A stretch of 42,951 nt of DNA from Butyrivibrio sp. INlla16 (GTDB lineage Bacteria; Bacillota; Clostridia; Lachnospirales; Lachnospiraceae). A program made the translations under genes and the position numbers. Numbering within the stretch: the stretch's first letter is position 1; each line of letters opens with the position of its first letter. Below are positions 7,831 through 18,304 of this stretch, in pieces. The notes under the pieces were generated by a model that was given only the letters and a program-made list of their open reading frames with translations, was not told where the DNA came from and did not search any database. Where the stretch lies: assembly GCF_900104155.1 (NCBI RefSeq), contig NZ_FMYB01000039.1:1-42951 (forward strand), in the 5' to 3' direction.

Positions 7831-10104
7831 GTGTTGAAGAAAGTTTTGACATCTGCGCTCGTGACTACTCTCATGTGCGCGCAGCTCTTAGTACCTTCCT
7901 TGCAGGCCAAGGCAGCTACAACGCTGTACGATAATAAGACCGGCAATCAGGACGGCTACGATTATGAGCTGTGGAAAGATTACGGAACTACCAGTATGAC
8001 GCTGGATGCAGGGGGGGCATTCACTTGTCAATGGAGCAACATCGGAAACGCTCTTTTCAGAAAGGGCAGAAAATTCGATCAGACTAAGACCTATCAGCAG
8101 ATCGGAAATATATCATTCGATTATGGTGTTGATTACAGACCGAATGGAAATTCATATCTGTGTGTATATGGTTGGACTCTTGATCCACTTATTGAGTATT
8201 ACATTGTAGACAGTTGGGGTTCATGGCGTCCGCCGGGGGGATCTCCGAGAGGTCAGATCCAGGTAGATGGCGGTACATATGACGTATATGTAACAAATCG
8301 TTATAACGCGCCTTCAATCATTGGAGATACAAACTTTACCCAGATTTTCAGCGTACGTACCAGTAAGAAGGAAAGCGGTACCATCAGCGTAACCGAGCAT
8401 TTCAAGGCTTGGGAGAGAATGGGTATCAGACTCGGAAGACTTACCGAGGCAGCTCTTAACATCGAAGGTTACCAGAGTAGCGGCTACGCTAACGTTTATA
8501 AGAACGTTATGACAATCGGTGGTTCCTCTTCAGGTAATCAGGGTGGAAACCAAGGCGGAAACCAGGGTGGCAATCAGGGCAGCACTACTGTTCAGACCGG
8601 AACTTCCATGCAGTGCGAGCAGATGACCAAGTCCGGTCAGTACACAGGCAATATCAACAGTCCGTTCAGCGGTGTAGCATTATACGCTAATAATGACAGT
8701 GTAAGCTTTACTCAGAACTTCACTTCCGGAACTCACGATTTCACTCTTCGCGGTGCTTCAAACAACGATAACATGGCAAGAGTTGATCTCAAGATCGGCG
8801 GCGAGTACAAGGGAACTTTCTACTATGGTGGTTCTTATCCCGCTGAGTACACGATCGAAAATGTAAATCATAAGACCGGTAATCAGAAGGTTGAGCTTGT
8901 TGTTACAGCAGATGACGGTAACTGGGATGCATTCATAGATTCACTTAAGTGGAGTGGTGGTTCAGGTCAGTCTGCAACACCTTCCACCGGTAACCAGGGC
9001 GGAAATCAGGGTGGAAACCAGAGCCAGGACGGTAACCAGAGCAGCACACCTGCTCAGGGCAACACTTCCAAACAGTGTGAGGACATGACAAAGTCAGGTC
9101 AGTATACAGGAAGCATCAGCAGTCCTTTCAATGGCGTAGCATTATATGCTAACAACGACAGCGTAAGCTTCACTCAGTATTTTGCATACGGCACTCATGA
9201 TTTCACTCTTCGCGGCGCTTCAAACAATAACAACATGGCAAGAGTTGATCTTAAGATCGGTGGCGAATACAAGGGTACTTTCTACTACGGCGATGCTAAT
9301 ACTGCTGAATACACTATCAAGAATGTAAATCACGGTACAGGCAATCAGAAGATTGAACTTGTTGTTACAGCAGATGACGGCAACTGGGATGCTTATCTTG
9401 ATTCCCTCAGATGGGGTGAAGAGAGTGGACAGGCTACCGGAGCAACTGAGACACCTGCACCTGCTCAGACAGGAAACCAGACACAGAAGGATACAGGCAA
9501 GTATATCGCCCTTACCTTCGATGACGGTCCTTCAAGCACAACAAACGGTGTACTTGATGCGCTGGAGAAATACGGTGCAAAAGCTACATTCTTCCTTATC
9601 GGACAGAATATCAGCATGGATACTCTCAGCATCATGCAGAGACAGGTAAAAATGGGATGTGAACTTGCAAGCCACTCATATACTCATCAGGACATGTCCA
9701 GAATGAGCGCTCAGGATTGCCGCAATCAGCAGGAGTGGACTGCTTCAGCAATCAAGAATGCTGTAGGTGTTGACGTTAAGTTCTTCAGAGCACCTTACCT
9801 TTCAACAAGCAACACAATGCATGAGAACATCAATGCAACCTTCATTCAGGGTTCTACACATAATGACTGGGAAAACAGCACCTCTGTACAGCAGAGAGTA
9901 AATTCTGTACTCAGCGGCGCAAGAGACGGACAGATCATCCTTCTCCATGATTTCCAGGGCAATAACCAGACTGTACAGGCTCTTCCTCAGATCATCGAGG
10001 GTCTTCAGAAACAGGGTTACACACTTGTAACATTAAGCGAACTGTTCCAGAAGAAGGGAGTAAATCCCAATCAGAGATATAAGATCTGGTCAAACGTAAA
10101 CTAA
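7831..10104 (+). CDS. Secreted GH11 xylanase / 2x CBM36 / CE4 polysaccharide deacetylase
   Basis: A 757-residue multimodular exoenzyme for acetylated xylan. The signal peptide is residues 1-28 (AKA site). The GH11 endo-beta-1,4-xylanase module is about 30-230, with nucleophile Glu122 in IEYYIVD and acid/base Glu212 in EGYQSSGY. A Gly/Asn/Gln linker (NQGG repeats, 231-258) follows. Two near-identical CBM36 modules (about 259-374 and 414-529) have the '[11 protein letters not shown]', 'RGASNN' and 'DDGNWDA' motifs of calcium-dependent xylan binding. A Pro/Thr/Gln linker leads to a CE4 (NodB) module at about 557-740 with TFDDGP (Asp564/Asp565), HSYTH (His615, His619), RAPY (653-656) and LLHD (His706). 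The start is GTG, 10 nt after AGGAGG; a TTG follows directly and is less well spaced. CE4 beside xylanase suggests acetylxylan esterase rather than chitin deacetylase. Confidence 0.93.
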   Translation: MLKKVLTSALVTTLMCAQLLVPSLQAKAATTLYDNKTGNQDGYDYELWKDYGTTSMTLDAGGAFTCQWSNIGNALFRKGRKFDQTKTYQQIGNISFDYGVDYRPNGNSYLCVYGWTLDPLIEYYIVDSWGSWRPPGGSPRGQIQVDGGTYDVYVTNRYNAPSIIGDTNFTQIFSVRTSKKESGTISVTEHFKAWERMGIRLGRLTEAALNIEGYQSSGYANVYKNVMTIGGSSSGNQGGNQGGNQGGNQGSTTVQTGTSMQCEQMTKSGQYTGNINSPFSGVALYANNDSVSFTQNFTSGTHDFTLRGASNNDNMARVDLKIGGEYKGTFYYGGSYPAEYTIENVNHKTGNQKVELVVTADDGNWDAFIDSLKWSGGSGQSATPSTGNQGGNQGGNQSQDGNQSSTPAQGNTSKQCEDMTKSGQYTGSISSPFNGVALYANNDSVSFTQYFAYGTHDFTLRGASNNNNMARVDLKIGGEYKGTFYYGDANTAEYTIKNVNHGTGNQKIELVVTADDGNWDAYLDSLRWGEESGQATGATETPAPAQTGNQTQKDTGKYIALTFDDGPSSTTNGVLDALEKYGAKATFFLIGQNISMDTLSIMQRQVKMGCELASHSYTHQDMSRMSAQDCRNQQEWTASAIKNAVGVDVKFFRAPYLSTSNTMHENINATFIQGSTHNDWENSTSVQQRVNSVLSGARDGQIILLHDFQGNNQTVQALPQIIEGLQKQGYTLVTLSELFQKKGVNPNQRYKIWSNVN

Positions 10105-10151
10105 TAAAAAACAGAACCTGCAATTACCGCTAAGTAATTCTCTACAGGTTC
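10104..10151 (-). terminator. Intrinsic terminator for the arabinofuranosidase gene
   Basis: Read leftward, GAACCTG...CAGGTTC (10151-10145 with 10120-10114), with an inner AATTAC/GTAATT pairing, is followed by TGTTTTTTATT. The T-tract overlaps the stop codon of the convergent xylanase gene. Confidence 0.55.
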
Positions 10152-10175
10152 CATCTCTGCTATATAGCTTCTATG

Positions 10176-10203
10176 GCCGGCTCAGAAATGAGCCGGCTTT
10201 TTT
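10176..10203 (+). terminator. Intrinsic terminator for the xylanase gene
   Basis: GCCGGCTCA (10176-10184), GAAA tetraloop, TGAGCCGGC (10189-10197), then TTTTTT. This is a perfect 9-bp stem. Confidence 0.9.
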
Positions 10204-10254
10204 GTACATCTCTTTTAGGGAAGGTTAAAGAGATTACAATCTTGAATAATAGGA

Positions 10255-11888
<1,634 letters not shown>

Positions 11889-11939
11889 AGAATTATTGAT
11901 ATAGATTTTAATACTTTCTATTCGTGAGGCATTGGATTT

Positions 11940-12764
11940 ATGTTTAGAACTGATTACTGCGGTTATAATTACCGCAATCCCGACAAAGATATAATATACA
12001 GACCTGACGGCAGCGGCGATTATTTGTTTTTACATCTGACTTCGCCTATGACCTTTTATTTTCCTGCAGGCTCAGAAAATAGGCATAATGCAGGATATGA
12101 AACAGTTGAAAGAGACGGTCTAAGGCTTGTCCAGAAGTCTGCGGTATCAGGTGATTGTATATTATTTACTCCGGGACATCCGCAGTACTATCAGGCCGTG
12201 TCTTCTTTTTCGAACTCCTTTGTCCACTTTACCTGTGATCCAGAAGAAATCCGCGGTCTTCAGATACCGATGAACACGCTTTTCCACCCGAATGATGACG
12301 AAGCTATCATCGACTGCCTGCGGCGTATCCAATTTGAATACCTTTCAAAGCAGTCGAGAAAAGAACGTATGATAGATCTTCTTATCATGGAACTACTAAT
12401 ATCTGCGGAGCGAAGTATATTTAGTCCCGCGCCTTTAGAGGAAGGTGGCGGAATATACTCATTTCTCTCAGCCTTCAGAATCAATATGCTTCAAAGATGT
12501 TCAGAGGAATGGAATATAGAAAAAATCTGCAAAGAGACACACCTTGGGAGAAGTCAGCTCTATCATTATTACAAGACCTTTTTCTTCACAAGTCCCAAGG
12601 ATGATCTCATCACAGCCAGAATTGATAAGGCCAAGCATCTCCTTACCAACAAAGAACTTCGTGTGTCGGATGTCGCCGAGCAATGCGGCTTTACCAACAT
12701 ATATCACTTCAATCGATATTTCAAAAGAGAACTGGGCTGTACTCCCAGTCAGTATAGACTGTAA
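11940..12764 (+). CDS. AraC-family transcriptional regulator (arabinoxylan side)
   Basis: 274 residues. The N-terminal half (about 20-130) is a cupin-like ligand-sensing domain with 'ILFTPGHPQYYQ'. The C-terminal 100 residues hold two helix-turn-helix motifs: 'NIEKICKETHLGRSQLYHYYK' (about 188-210) and 'RVSDVAEQCGFTNIYHFNRYFKR' (about 240-262), ending in the classic 'G.TPSQYR'. It is divergent from abfA, so it probably responds to arabinose or an arabinosyl oligosaccharide and acts on abfA. The promoter region carries candidate repeats. Confidence 0.85.
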   Translation: MFRTDYCGYNYRNPDKDIIYRPDGSGDYLFLHLTSPMTFYFPAGSENRHNAGYETVERDGLRLVQKSAVSGDCILFTPGHPQYYQAVSSFSNSFVHFTCDPEEIRGLQIPMNTLFHPNDDEAIIDCLRRIQFEYLSKQSRKERMIDLLIMELLISAERSIFSPAPLEEGGGIYSFLSAFRINMLQRCSEEWNIEKICKETHLGRSQLYHYYKTFFFTSPKDDLITARIDKAKHLLTNKELRVSDVAEQCGFTNIYHFNRYFKRELGCTPSQYRL

Positions 12765-12783
12765 AAATGCATTTATTCTATGG

Positions 12784-13485
12784 TTAAATAGCCATAATAA
12801 AAGCTTCGGTAAGTGCAGCACTGTCCTTTGCTGCCTTCTTTTCAAACTCAGGATAATCCATTATATCGCTGCCATCTGCCTTGTCCGATATAGCACGAAG
12901 TATTACAAAAGGTATCTTGTTGAGGAAGCAGGCCTGAGCAATTCCGCAGCCCTCCATCTCACAGCAAAGGCCATCGAATTCCTTCTTAATCGTATCCTTA
13001 ACGGAATTATCCGAAATAAACTGATCTCCCGAGCAAACTCTTCCATCCCACAGTTTTCCTGTAATGTTTGCAGTATCTGCTGCCTTCCTGATATTCTCCA
13101 CCATCCATGCATCAGCCTGAAATGCCAGACATCCTGTCTGAGGAATCTCACCCTTCTTATATCCGAAAATTGTGGCATCCACATCATGATAAACTGCATC
13201 TGTTGATACAACGAAATCACCGATATCTATTTTTGCATCAAGTGAGCCTGCTGCCCCTGTATTAATCACATGGGTTACCTTAAAGTCATCCACAAGAATC
13301 TGTACGCACAGAGCCGCATTCACCTTACAGATTCCGCTTTTTACAACGATTACTTCGGTATTTCCGATTTTTCCTTCATTAAACTCCATGTTTGCTTTAG
13401 TCAGTGTTCTTGACACCGTCATTTTCTTTTTCAGGCTTTCGACCTCTATTTCCATTGCACCGATTATTCCGATTTTATAACTCAT
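12784..13485 (-). CDS. mtnN: 5'-methylthioadenosine/S-adenosylhomocysteine nucleosidase
   Basis: A 233-residue enzyme, standard length, that hydrolyses MTA and SAH to adenine and the thioribose product in the activated-methyl cycle and feeds autoinducer-2 precursors. Family residues are Glu12 in GAMEIEVE, the purine/ribose-binding CEMEG segment with Glu178, and catalytic Asp201 in RAISDKAD; TGAAGSL is the phosphorylase-superfamily glycine loop. GAGGGC lies upstream of the ATG. It is convergent with the AraC gene (19-nt gap) and monocistronic. Confidence 0.95.
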   Translation of the reverse strand: MSYKIGIIGAMEIEVESLKKKMTVSRTLTKANMEFNEGKIGNTEVIVVKSGICKVNAALCVQILVDDFKVTHVINTGAAGSLDAKIDIGDFVVSTDAVYHDVDATIFGYKKGEIPQTGCLAFQADAWMVENIRKAADTANITGKLWDGRVCSGDQFISDNSVKDTIKKEFDGLCCEMEGCGIAQACFLNKIPFVILRAISDKADGSDIMDYPEFEKKAAKDSAALTEAFIMAI

Positions 13486-13591
13486 AATTCTGCCCTCTTT
13501 CTACTCTGCTCCTATGTTTCATCATGCTTATTTTTTATGCAGTAATACTAATCTAAATTTATCATCTTCCGCCATCTGTGACAACGCATAC

Positions 13592-13623
13592 AAAAAAAGG
13601 CACAGAAAAACATTTCCGCACCT
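13592..13623 (-). terminator. Terminator of the sugar-transport/oxidoreductase operon
   Basis: Read leftward, AGGTGCGGAA (13623-13614) pairs with TTCTGTGCCT (13607-13598), using three G-U pairs, and is followed by seven T residues. It lies directly downstream of the last operon gene. Confidence 0.75.
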
Positions 13624-13644
13624 TCTTGAATCATTATATTTATT

Positions 13645-14631
13645 TCATTCCCACAGCTGTGTCCAATCCTCGGCTCCCGGCCACAAAAATACCTGTCCCT
13701 TAACCAATCGACAGTTTCTTTCTGCCTTCTTTAGTAATTCCATCTCCTCATCAGTAAGCGGATCCTGCGTCGTGCATTTCAGATTTGAGATGTACTGAGG
13801 CTGTTTAACTGAAAACGGAATGGGGCACATTCCTCTTTGCACAGCCCACTTTAGGCATACTACAGCAGGATGTATATCATGGTTTTTGGCTACAGTCAAA
13901 ACCTCTTCCAGCTCTGTGTCGGCAACATCTTCTGATGTTCTGTCTCTTTCAGGTCTGCTTGGTGACCCTATGGGGCAAAAGCCTATGGGTATTATTTCAT
14001 GTGACACTGCATAATCAAACAGTTCCTGCTGCTGGAATGAAGGATGACATTCCATTTCAAGAGCAGCCGGCTTTATTCTGCATAATGGAAGAACCTTTTC
14101 AAGCTTTGAAACAGTCATATTGGACATTCCTATGGCACGGACAATTCCTGCATCCACAAGCTCCTCACATTGCTTCCAGGTATCCATGAATTCTTCTACG
14201 GAAAAGGGCTTTGAATCCGGATTTCTGGAATCCCCGTCGCAACCCGGCGCATGATAATTCGGGAACGGCCAATGCACAAAATATAAATCGATATATGACA
14301 GCTTAAGGTCACTCAGACTTTTTGAGCATGCTTTCTTAACTTCCCTATGCTGGTCATTCCATACCTTTGATGTAATAAACATCTCCTTGCGGCTTACGAT
14401 TTTTTCTGAAAACAGGCGCTCGAGAACTTCTCCTATCTGACTCTCATTCTGATATACCGATGCACAATCAAGCATCCTGTAGCCTGCTTTTACTGCGCCG
14501 TATACTGCTTCCGATATCTGATCCGGAGAATATTTATCAGAGCCGAAAGTACCAAGTCCCATAGCAGGCATAACCGCTCCGGTATATAGCTTTCTGAAGG
14601 GTACCTTTTCTATATCTATTTTTTCACTCAT
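13645..14631 (-). CDS. Aldo/keto reductase (aldose reductase-like)
   Basis: A 328-residue NAD(P)H-dependent carbonyl reductase of the AKR superfamily. The catalytic tetrad is complete: Asp55, Tyr60, Lys89 and His120, in 'YRMLDCASVY', 'ITSKVW' and 'DLYFVHWP'. 'GMSNM' and 'EMECHP' are standard barrel segments. AAAGGAG precedes the ATG. It is the last gene of the operon, 12 nt after the zinc dehydrogenase. In this company it could reduce an aldose such as galactose or fucose to its alditol, or act as a sugar dehydrogenase; the substrate is inference. Confidence 0.85.
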   Translation of the reverse strand: MSEKIDIEKVPFRKLYTGAVMPAMGLGTFGSDKYSPDQISEAVYGAVKAGYRMLDCASVYQNESQIGEVLERLFSEKIVSRKEMFITSKVWNDQHREVKKACSKSLSDLKLSYIDLYFVHWPFPNYHAPGCDGDSRNPDSKPFSVEEFMDTWKQCEELVDAGIVRAIGMSNMTVSKLEKVLPLCRIKPAALEMECHPSFQQQELFDYAVSHEIIPIGFCPIGSPSRPERDRTSEDVADTELEEVLTVAKNHDIHPAVVCLKWAVQRGMCPIPFSVKQPQYISNLKCTTQDPLTDEEMELLKKAERNCRLVKGQVFLWPGAEDWTQLWE

Positions 14632-14643
14632 GCCGGTACTCCT

Positions 14644-15717
14644 TTACTTTTCGTCCTGATCACCAAAAATTACTGCAACCTTACCGCACTGTCCGGAGGC
14701 CATAAGCGCATAAGCCTCACCTGCATCATCTATGGAAAACTCATGGGTTATCAGTTCATCCGGATGTATCTTCCAACGAACCAGCCTGTCAACAAGTTCT
14801 TCCATTCTCCACAGCGATGTCACCCAGGATCCGTATATTGTTTTTTGTCCGTGAATTATATCAGGACTGGGATTAAAGCTACATGTACCTCCTTCTCCGA
14901 CAAAAGCTATTTTCCCATAAGAATGTGTTGCACGTATCGCAAGCTGTCTTCCGGGATCAGATGCTGAGCAGTCGATTGCTTTCTCTACTCCCCTTCCGCC
15001 TGTAGCCTCAATAATCTTATCAAGAGTGTCGTCACCCGGCTTAAATACTTCTGTTACAAGACCCAGCTTTTTGGCAAGTTCGATTCTGTAATCATTCATC
15101 TCAACACCGATAAGCTGATTGGCTCCTAAAGCCTTGCACAACATAAGTGTGGCGAGTCCAACAGGTCCAAGACCCGTAACGAGAACCGCATCATTTCCGC
15201 TTATGCCTATTTTCTCTATAGCCTCATATACGGTTCCAAATCCACAGGCAACCTGGGCACCATCTTTGTAACTTAACTCATCCGGAAGAGCAATAAGATC
15301 CTTCTCATCTGCAAGGATGTATTCTCCCATTCCTCCGTTCCTCTGCCAGCCATAAGCAGCACGAAACTTACTTGTGCAGGAGATGTAATAACCTCTTCTG
15401 CAGTCATTGCATACTCCGCAGCCGGAGATGTGGTAGACAATAACGCGGTCACCTTTCTTAAATCTTCTCAGTCCTTCTCCCTCTTCCACTATAAGACCGC
15501 AAGGCTCATGTCCTGCTATCATTCCGGGAATGTAGCCTTCAGCACCTTTACCGGTATGTTCTCTGTAAATGCAGCGGATATCGCTTCCGCAAATTGTTGT
15601 TGCCTTTGTCTTAATAACAACCTGTCCGTACCCGGGCTTTGGAACATCAAACTCCTTAAGTTCCACAGTCGAATTACCGGGCAGAATTGCTCCTTTCATT
15701 CTCATCTTTACAGCCAT
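14644..15717 (-). CDS. Zinc-dependent medium-chain alcohol/polyol dehydrogenase
   Basis: 357 residues of the threonine/sorbitol dehydrogenase type. The catalytic zinc site is Cys43 (ICGSD) and His70-Glu71 (AGHEPCG); the structural zinc site is Cys100, Cys103, Cys106 and Cys114; the dinucleotide loop is GLGPVG (182-187). GGGAGGT precedes the ATG. It sits between fucU (11-nt gap) and the aldo/keto reductase (12-nt gap), so probably oxidises a sugar alcohol or sugar made in the same pathway. The precise substrate cannot be read from sequence. Confidence 0.87.
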   Translation of the reverse strand: MAVKMRMKGAILPGNSTVELKEFDVPKPGYGQVVIKTKATTICGSDIRCIYREHTGKGAEGYIPGMIAGHEPCGLIVEEGEGLRRFKKGDRVIVYHISGCGVCNDCRRGYYISCTSKFRAAYGWQRNGGMGEYILADEKDLIALPDELSYKDGAQVACGFGTVYEAIEKIGISGNDAVLVTGLGPVGLATLMLCKALGANQLIGVEMNDYRIELAKKLGLVTEVFKPGDDTLDKIIEATGGRGVEKAIDCSASDPGRQLAIRATHSYGKIAFVGEGGTCSFNPSPDIIHGQKTIYGSWVTSLWRMEELVDRLVRWKIHPDELITHEFSIDDAGEAYALMASGQCGKVAVIFGDQDEK

Positions 15718-15728
15718 TTTTTACCTCC

Positions 15729-16184
15729 CTATACAACTCCTTTTCTCAGAATAATGTTCGCATACAGCGCCTTCTCCGAAGTCATTACCACACAGCAGGA
15801 TTTCTCTCTTGTCCTGTCATAGAATTTCCACTTATTGATTTCTTCAAAGGCCTGTGCCCCTCGCTTATCATATTTTGAAACTATATTCTTATATTCATCC
15901 CATATAGGTGTATCCAGTTTTCCTACATCACCTGGCTCAAGGGACATCAGCATACATGGTGCAATCTGTTGTCCGTTTTGATCCGGATAGGTATCAAGCG
16001 GAAACACCTGAAGAATTGCATCAAGTATCTCCGGAACTCCATGTCCGTCAAGTCTTATCACCGGTTTTTCAAAGGTATGACCCGGAAAATTGCCGTCAGC
16101 TATTGTTATCTCATCTGTATGTCCCATCTCACATAGAACCTTTAGTAGTTCCGGGGACAAAATAGGCGGAATTCCTTTAAGCAT
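15729..16184 (-). CDS. fucU: L-fucose mutarotase-like protein (RbsD/FucU family)
   Basis: 151 residues beginning MLKGIPPILSPELL, the usual FucU opening, with 'EMGHTDEI' carrying the catalytic His22 and 'LYANIILRKGV' at the C-terminus. The family interconverts alpha and beta anomers of free sugars (fucose, galactose and others for FucU; ribose forms for RbsD) so that downstream enzymes receive the anomer they use. AAGGAGG precedes the ATG. Its place between a GH36-like enzyme and two oxidoreductases suggests it works on the sugar released by that enzyme. Confidence 0.88.
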   Translation of the reverse strand: MLKGIPPILSPELLKVLCEMGHTDEITIADGNFPGHTFEKPVIRLDGHGVPEILDAILQVFPLDTYPDQNGQQIAPCMLMSLEPGDVGKLDTPIWDEYKNIVSKYDKRGAQAFEEINKWKFYDRTREKSCCVVMTSEKALYANIILRKGVV

Positions 16185-16213
16185 CTGTGTCCTCCTTATA
16201 TTGGGATGATTCT

Positions 16214-18304
16214 TTATTTTTCTTTTTTCAAAAGTACTGCTACAGCATCAAAATTTTCTTCAAACTCTATTAACAGGCGGGAATCCTGCATCCTTATCTT
16301 GTGATCACCACTTTCATAAATCTCCGTGATCTCATAGCCTTCTTTCAAAGGAATCTCAACTAATAATCTGTCCTTATGTTCAAAGGCATGAGCAATAGCA
16401 AGGGCTTCTCCGCTTTCTCCATATCTCAGTGATGCCTGATAATCCTTGAGTGCCCGGTTCGATTTTTGAAAAGGTCCAAACATTTGAGTGACACCCTTTG
16501 CGATAACCGGTGTTGTCTTTTTATAGAAATTTGTGCCCCTGTCGGTCAGTTCCCATTGCTCCTTGCTTAGTTCAAATACGTCTCCGGAGATGCAGAGTAC
16601 TCCGTACATCCCGGCACATATCGAATATGCGATTCTCTTTGGTTCGTCCGTTTTTCGAAGCACAGACCATATCTGACTTTTTGATGGCAAAATAAGCTTT
16701 TGAAGATCAGCTGCAATAACCGGTATTTCTTTTTCCTCATGGGCATCCGAGAAAGATAGATAATCTGCCAGTTCCATGAATCCGGGTTCTAGTCTGTGCC
16801 CTCCTGATGAGCAGACCTCAATGGCGATACCCGGAACATTTTCACGTATCTTTTTATAGAATCTCTTGGTCCCTTCTATGCATTCTCTTAAGCCTTCGCC
16901 GTAGCTATCGCTTCCGTCACAGCCTATACCTATTGTGTCGTTATAATCAATTTTGATATATTTGAATCCGTTTTCATTTAAAAAGTCTATTACTTTAGCT
17001 GTGAGATAATCATCCACCCACTTGTTTCTCATATCCCAGAATTTTCTGGTTCCGGAAATTATGATCTTTCCGTCTCTCGTAAGCAGATGCTCTTCATCCG
17101 ATACCGAATCCGAATCCTTACCTACTACCTCAAGTTCAAACCATATGCCTGCCTTCATGCCTGCATCGTTTATCTTCTCTACTACTCTTTTAATTCCTCC
17201 GGGGAAAAGGTCATCCGCAACCCTCCAGTCTCCCATATTGTCCTGCCAGCCTTTGACAGAATCAGCATACCAGCCTGCATCTATAACAAAATAGTCATAG
17301 CCCCTTCCTTTTATAACCGATAGGATTTTTTCAATGTTCTCTTCGCTTGGCTCTCCCCATGTGGTGCAATACTCATTGAAAACAAGAGGGAGTTTCGATA
17401 CTCTCTGCTCGTCTGAAAGTTTATCCTTTTGCACATCCAGAAGTCTGTCGCATACCGTTTCAAAGTTGTCGGAAGATACTGTTAAGTAACACTCCGGAGT
17501 AATAAAAGTATCTCCGGATTTTATAATCTTTCTCCAGTGACCAAATTCATAATCTGCAAGTCCGCAGGTTAGGCTTAAATTCTCATCCATACGGACAGCT
17601 TCTATCTGCCATGAACAGGAGCAGGCGAGAGTGGCTCCCCATATCACTCCGGCTTCCTTATCTTCTACTGCTGCAAATGGGAAAAAACCTCTGACAGGCA
17701 TTGATCCTGTAGTTCCAAACTTTTCACATCTGACACCGAATCTTGCCCATGACGGCTCGAGCATAAGATCCTCAATCGAATCCTGAACGTGACGTCCTTC
17801 TGCGCTCCATCTGCTTCTGAACCTGTGAAGAACAAGCCTTCCCGTAGCTTCATCATCTGCATAAGGAGTGATCCCGGAAAGGCACATTGATGACAATGCC
17901 TCTAAAGTGATATCTTCATTGGTATCATTAATCACCTTCGTATAAACACGAAGTGCCCGTGACTTTTTACTGCCTATAACAATATGCTGTAGTTTTATAC
18001 CTTCGGCTGATGTCATGGTGGTCACGATTTTTGTATGATCACTTTCTTCTGCACATTCCTGCGATACGAATTTAAACGACATGGTCATACCCGAATTATG
18101 TCTGGTCATCCCAGCAGCAAATCCAAGAGAGGTCGAATCGCCCAGACAGGAAATCTGTACAAGGGGATCAGGTCCTCCTTTTTCCCATGCGGGGTTCTTA
18201 TAGTTTTTTGGCACTACCGAAAAAGAAACCTGTCCCTTTGCAGATACTATATATACCGCATCCATATCATTTATGGATACAATCTTAAGTTGTTTATCAC
18301 TCAT
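16214..18304 (-). CDS. GH36-like alpha-galactosidase, divergent subgroup
   Basis: 696 residues from the ATG at 18304, whose A is also the last base of the upstream permease's TGA stop (TGATG coupling); a GTG one codon earlier is possible. It is a clan-D alpha-galactosidase with an N-terminal beta-sandwich (about 1-290) and a (beta/alpha)8 barrel (about 305-600). The nucleophile is Asp453 in 'YIKIDYND', where canonical GH36 has KWDMNR. The acid/base is Asp520 in 'LSFSDAHE', where the canonical form is SDNTD. 'VIDAGWY' and 'EVCSSGGHRLE' are other landmarks. It has no signal peptide, so it is cytoplasmic and acts on imported oligosaccharides. The altered motifs suggest a substrate different from the neighbouring canonical GH36. 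Confidence 0.82.
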   Translation of the reverse strand: MSDKQLKIVSINDMDAVYIVSAKGQVSFSVVPKNYKNPAWEKGGPDPLVQISCLGDSTSLGFAAGMTRHNSGMTMSFKFVSQECAEESDHTKIVTTMTSAEGIKLQHIVIGSKKSRALRVYTKVINDTNEDITLEALSSMCLSGITPYADDEATGRLVLHRFRSRWSAEGRHVQDSIEDLMLEPSWARFGVRCEKFGTTGSMPVRGFFPFAAVEDKEAGVIWGATLACSCSWQIEAVRMDENLSLTCGLADYEFGHWRKIIKSGDTFITPECYLTVSSDNFETVCDRLLDVQKDKLSDEQRVSKLPLVFNEYCTTWGEPSEENIEKILSVIKGRGYDYFVIDAGWYADSVKGWQDNMGDWRVADDLFPGGIKRVVEKINDAGMKAGIWFELEVVGKDSDSVSDEEHLLTRDGKIIISGTRKFWDMRNKWVDDYLTAKVIDFLNENGFKYIKIDYNDTIGIGCDGSDSYGEGLRECIEGTKRFYKKIRENVPGIAIEVCSSGGHRLEPGFMELADYLSFSDAHEEKEIPVIAADLQKLILPSKSQIWSVLRKTDEPKRIAYSICAGMYGVLCISGDVFELSKEQWELTDRGTNFYKKTTPVIAKGVTQMFGPFQKSNRALKDYQASLRYGESGEALAIAHAFEHKDRLLVEIPLKEGYEITEIYESGDHKIRMQDSRLLIEFEENFDAVAVLLKKEK

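Noticed and set aside
8521..9060. Possible CRISPR-like repeats
   Set aside because: The repeats are in-frame NQGG linker codons inside a secreted enzyme; no spacers.
12544..13206. 220-codon plus-strand frame across the araC end and mtnN
   Set aside because: Overlaps two confident genes in other frames or strand; the composition is that of an antisense frame.
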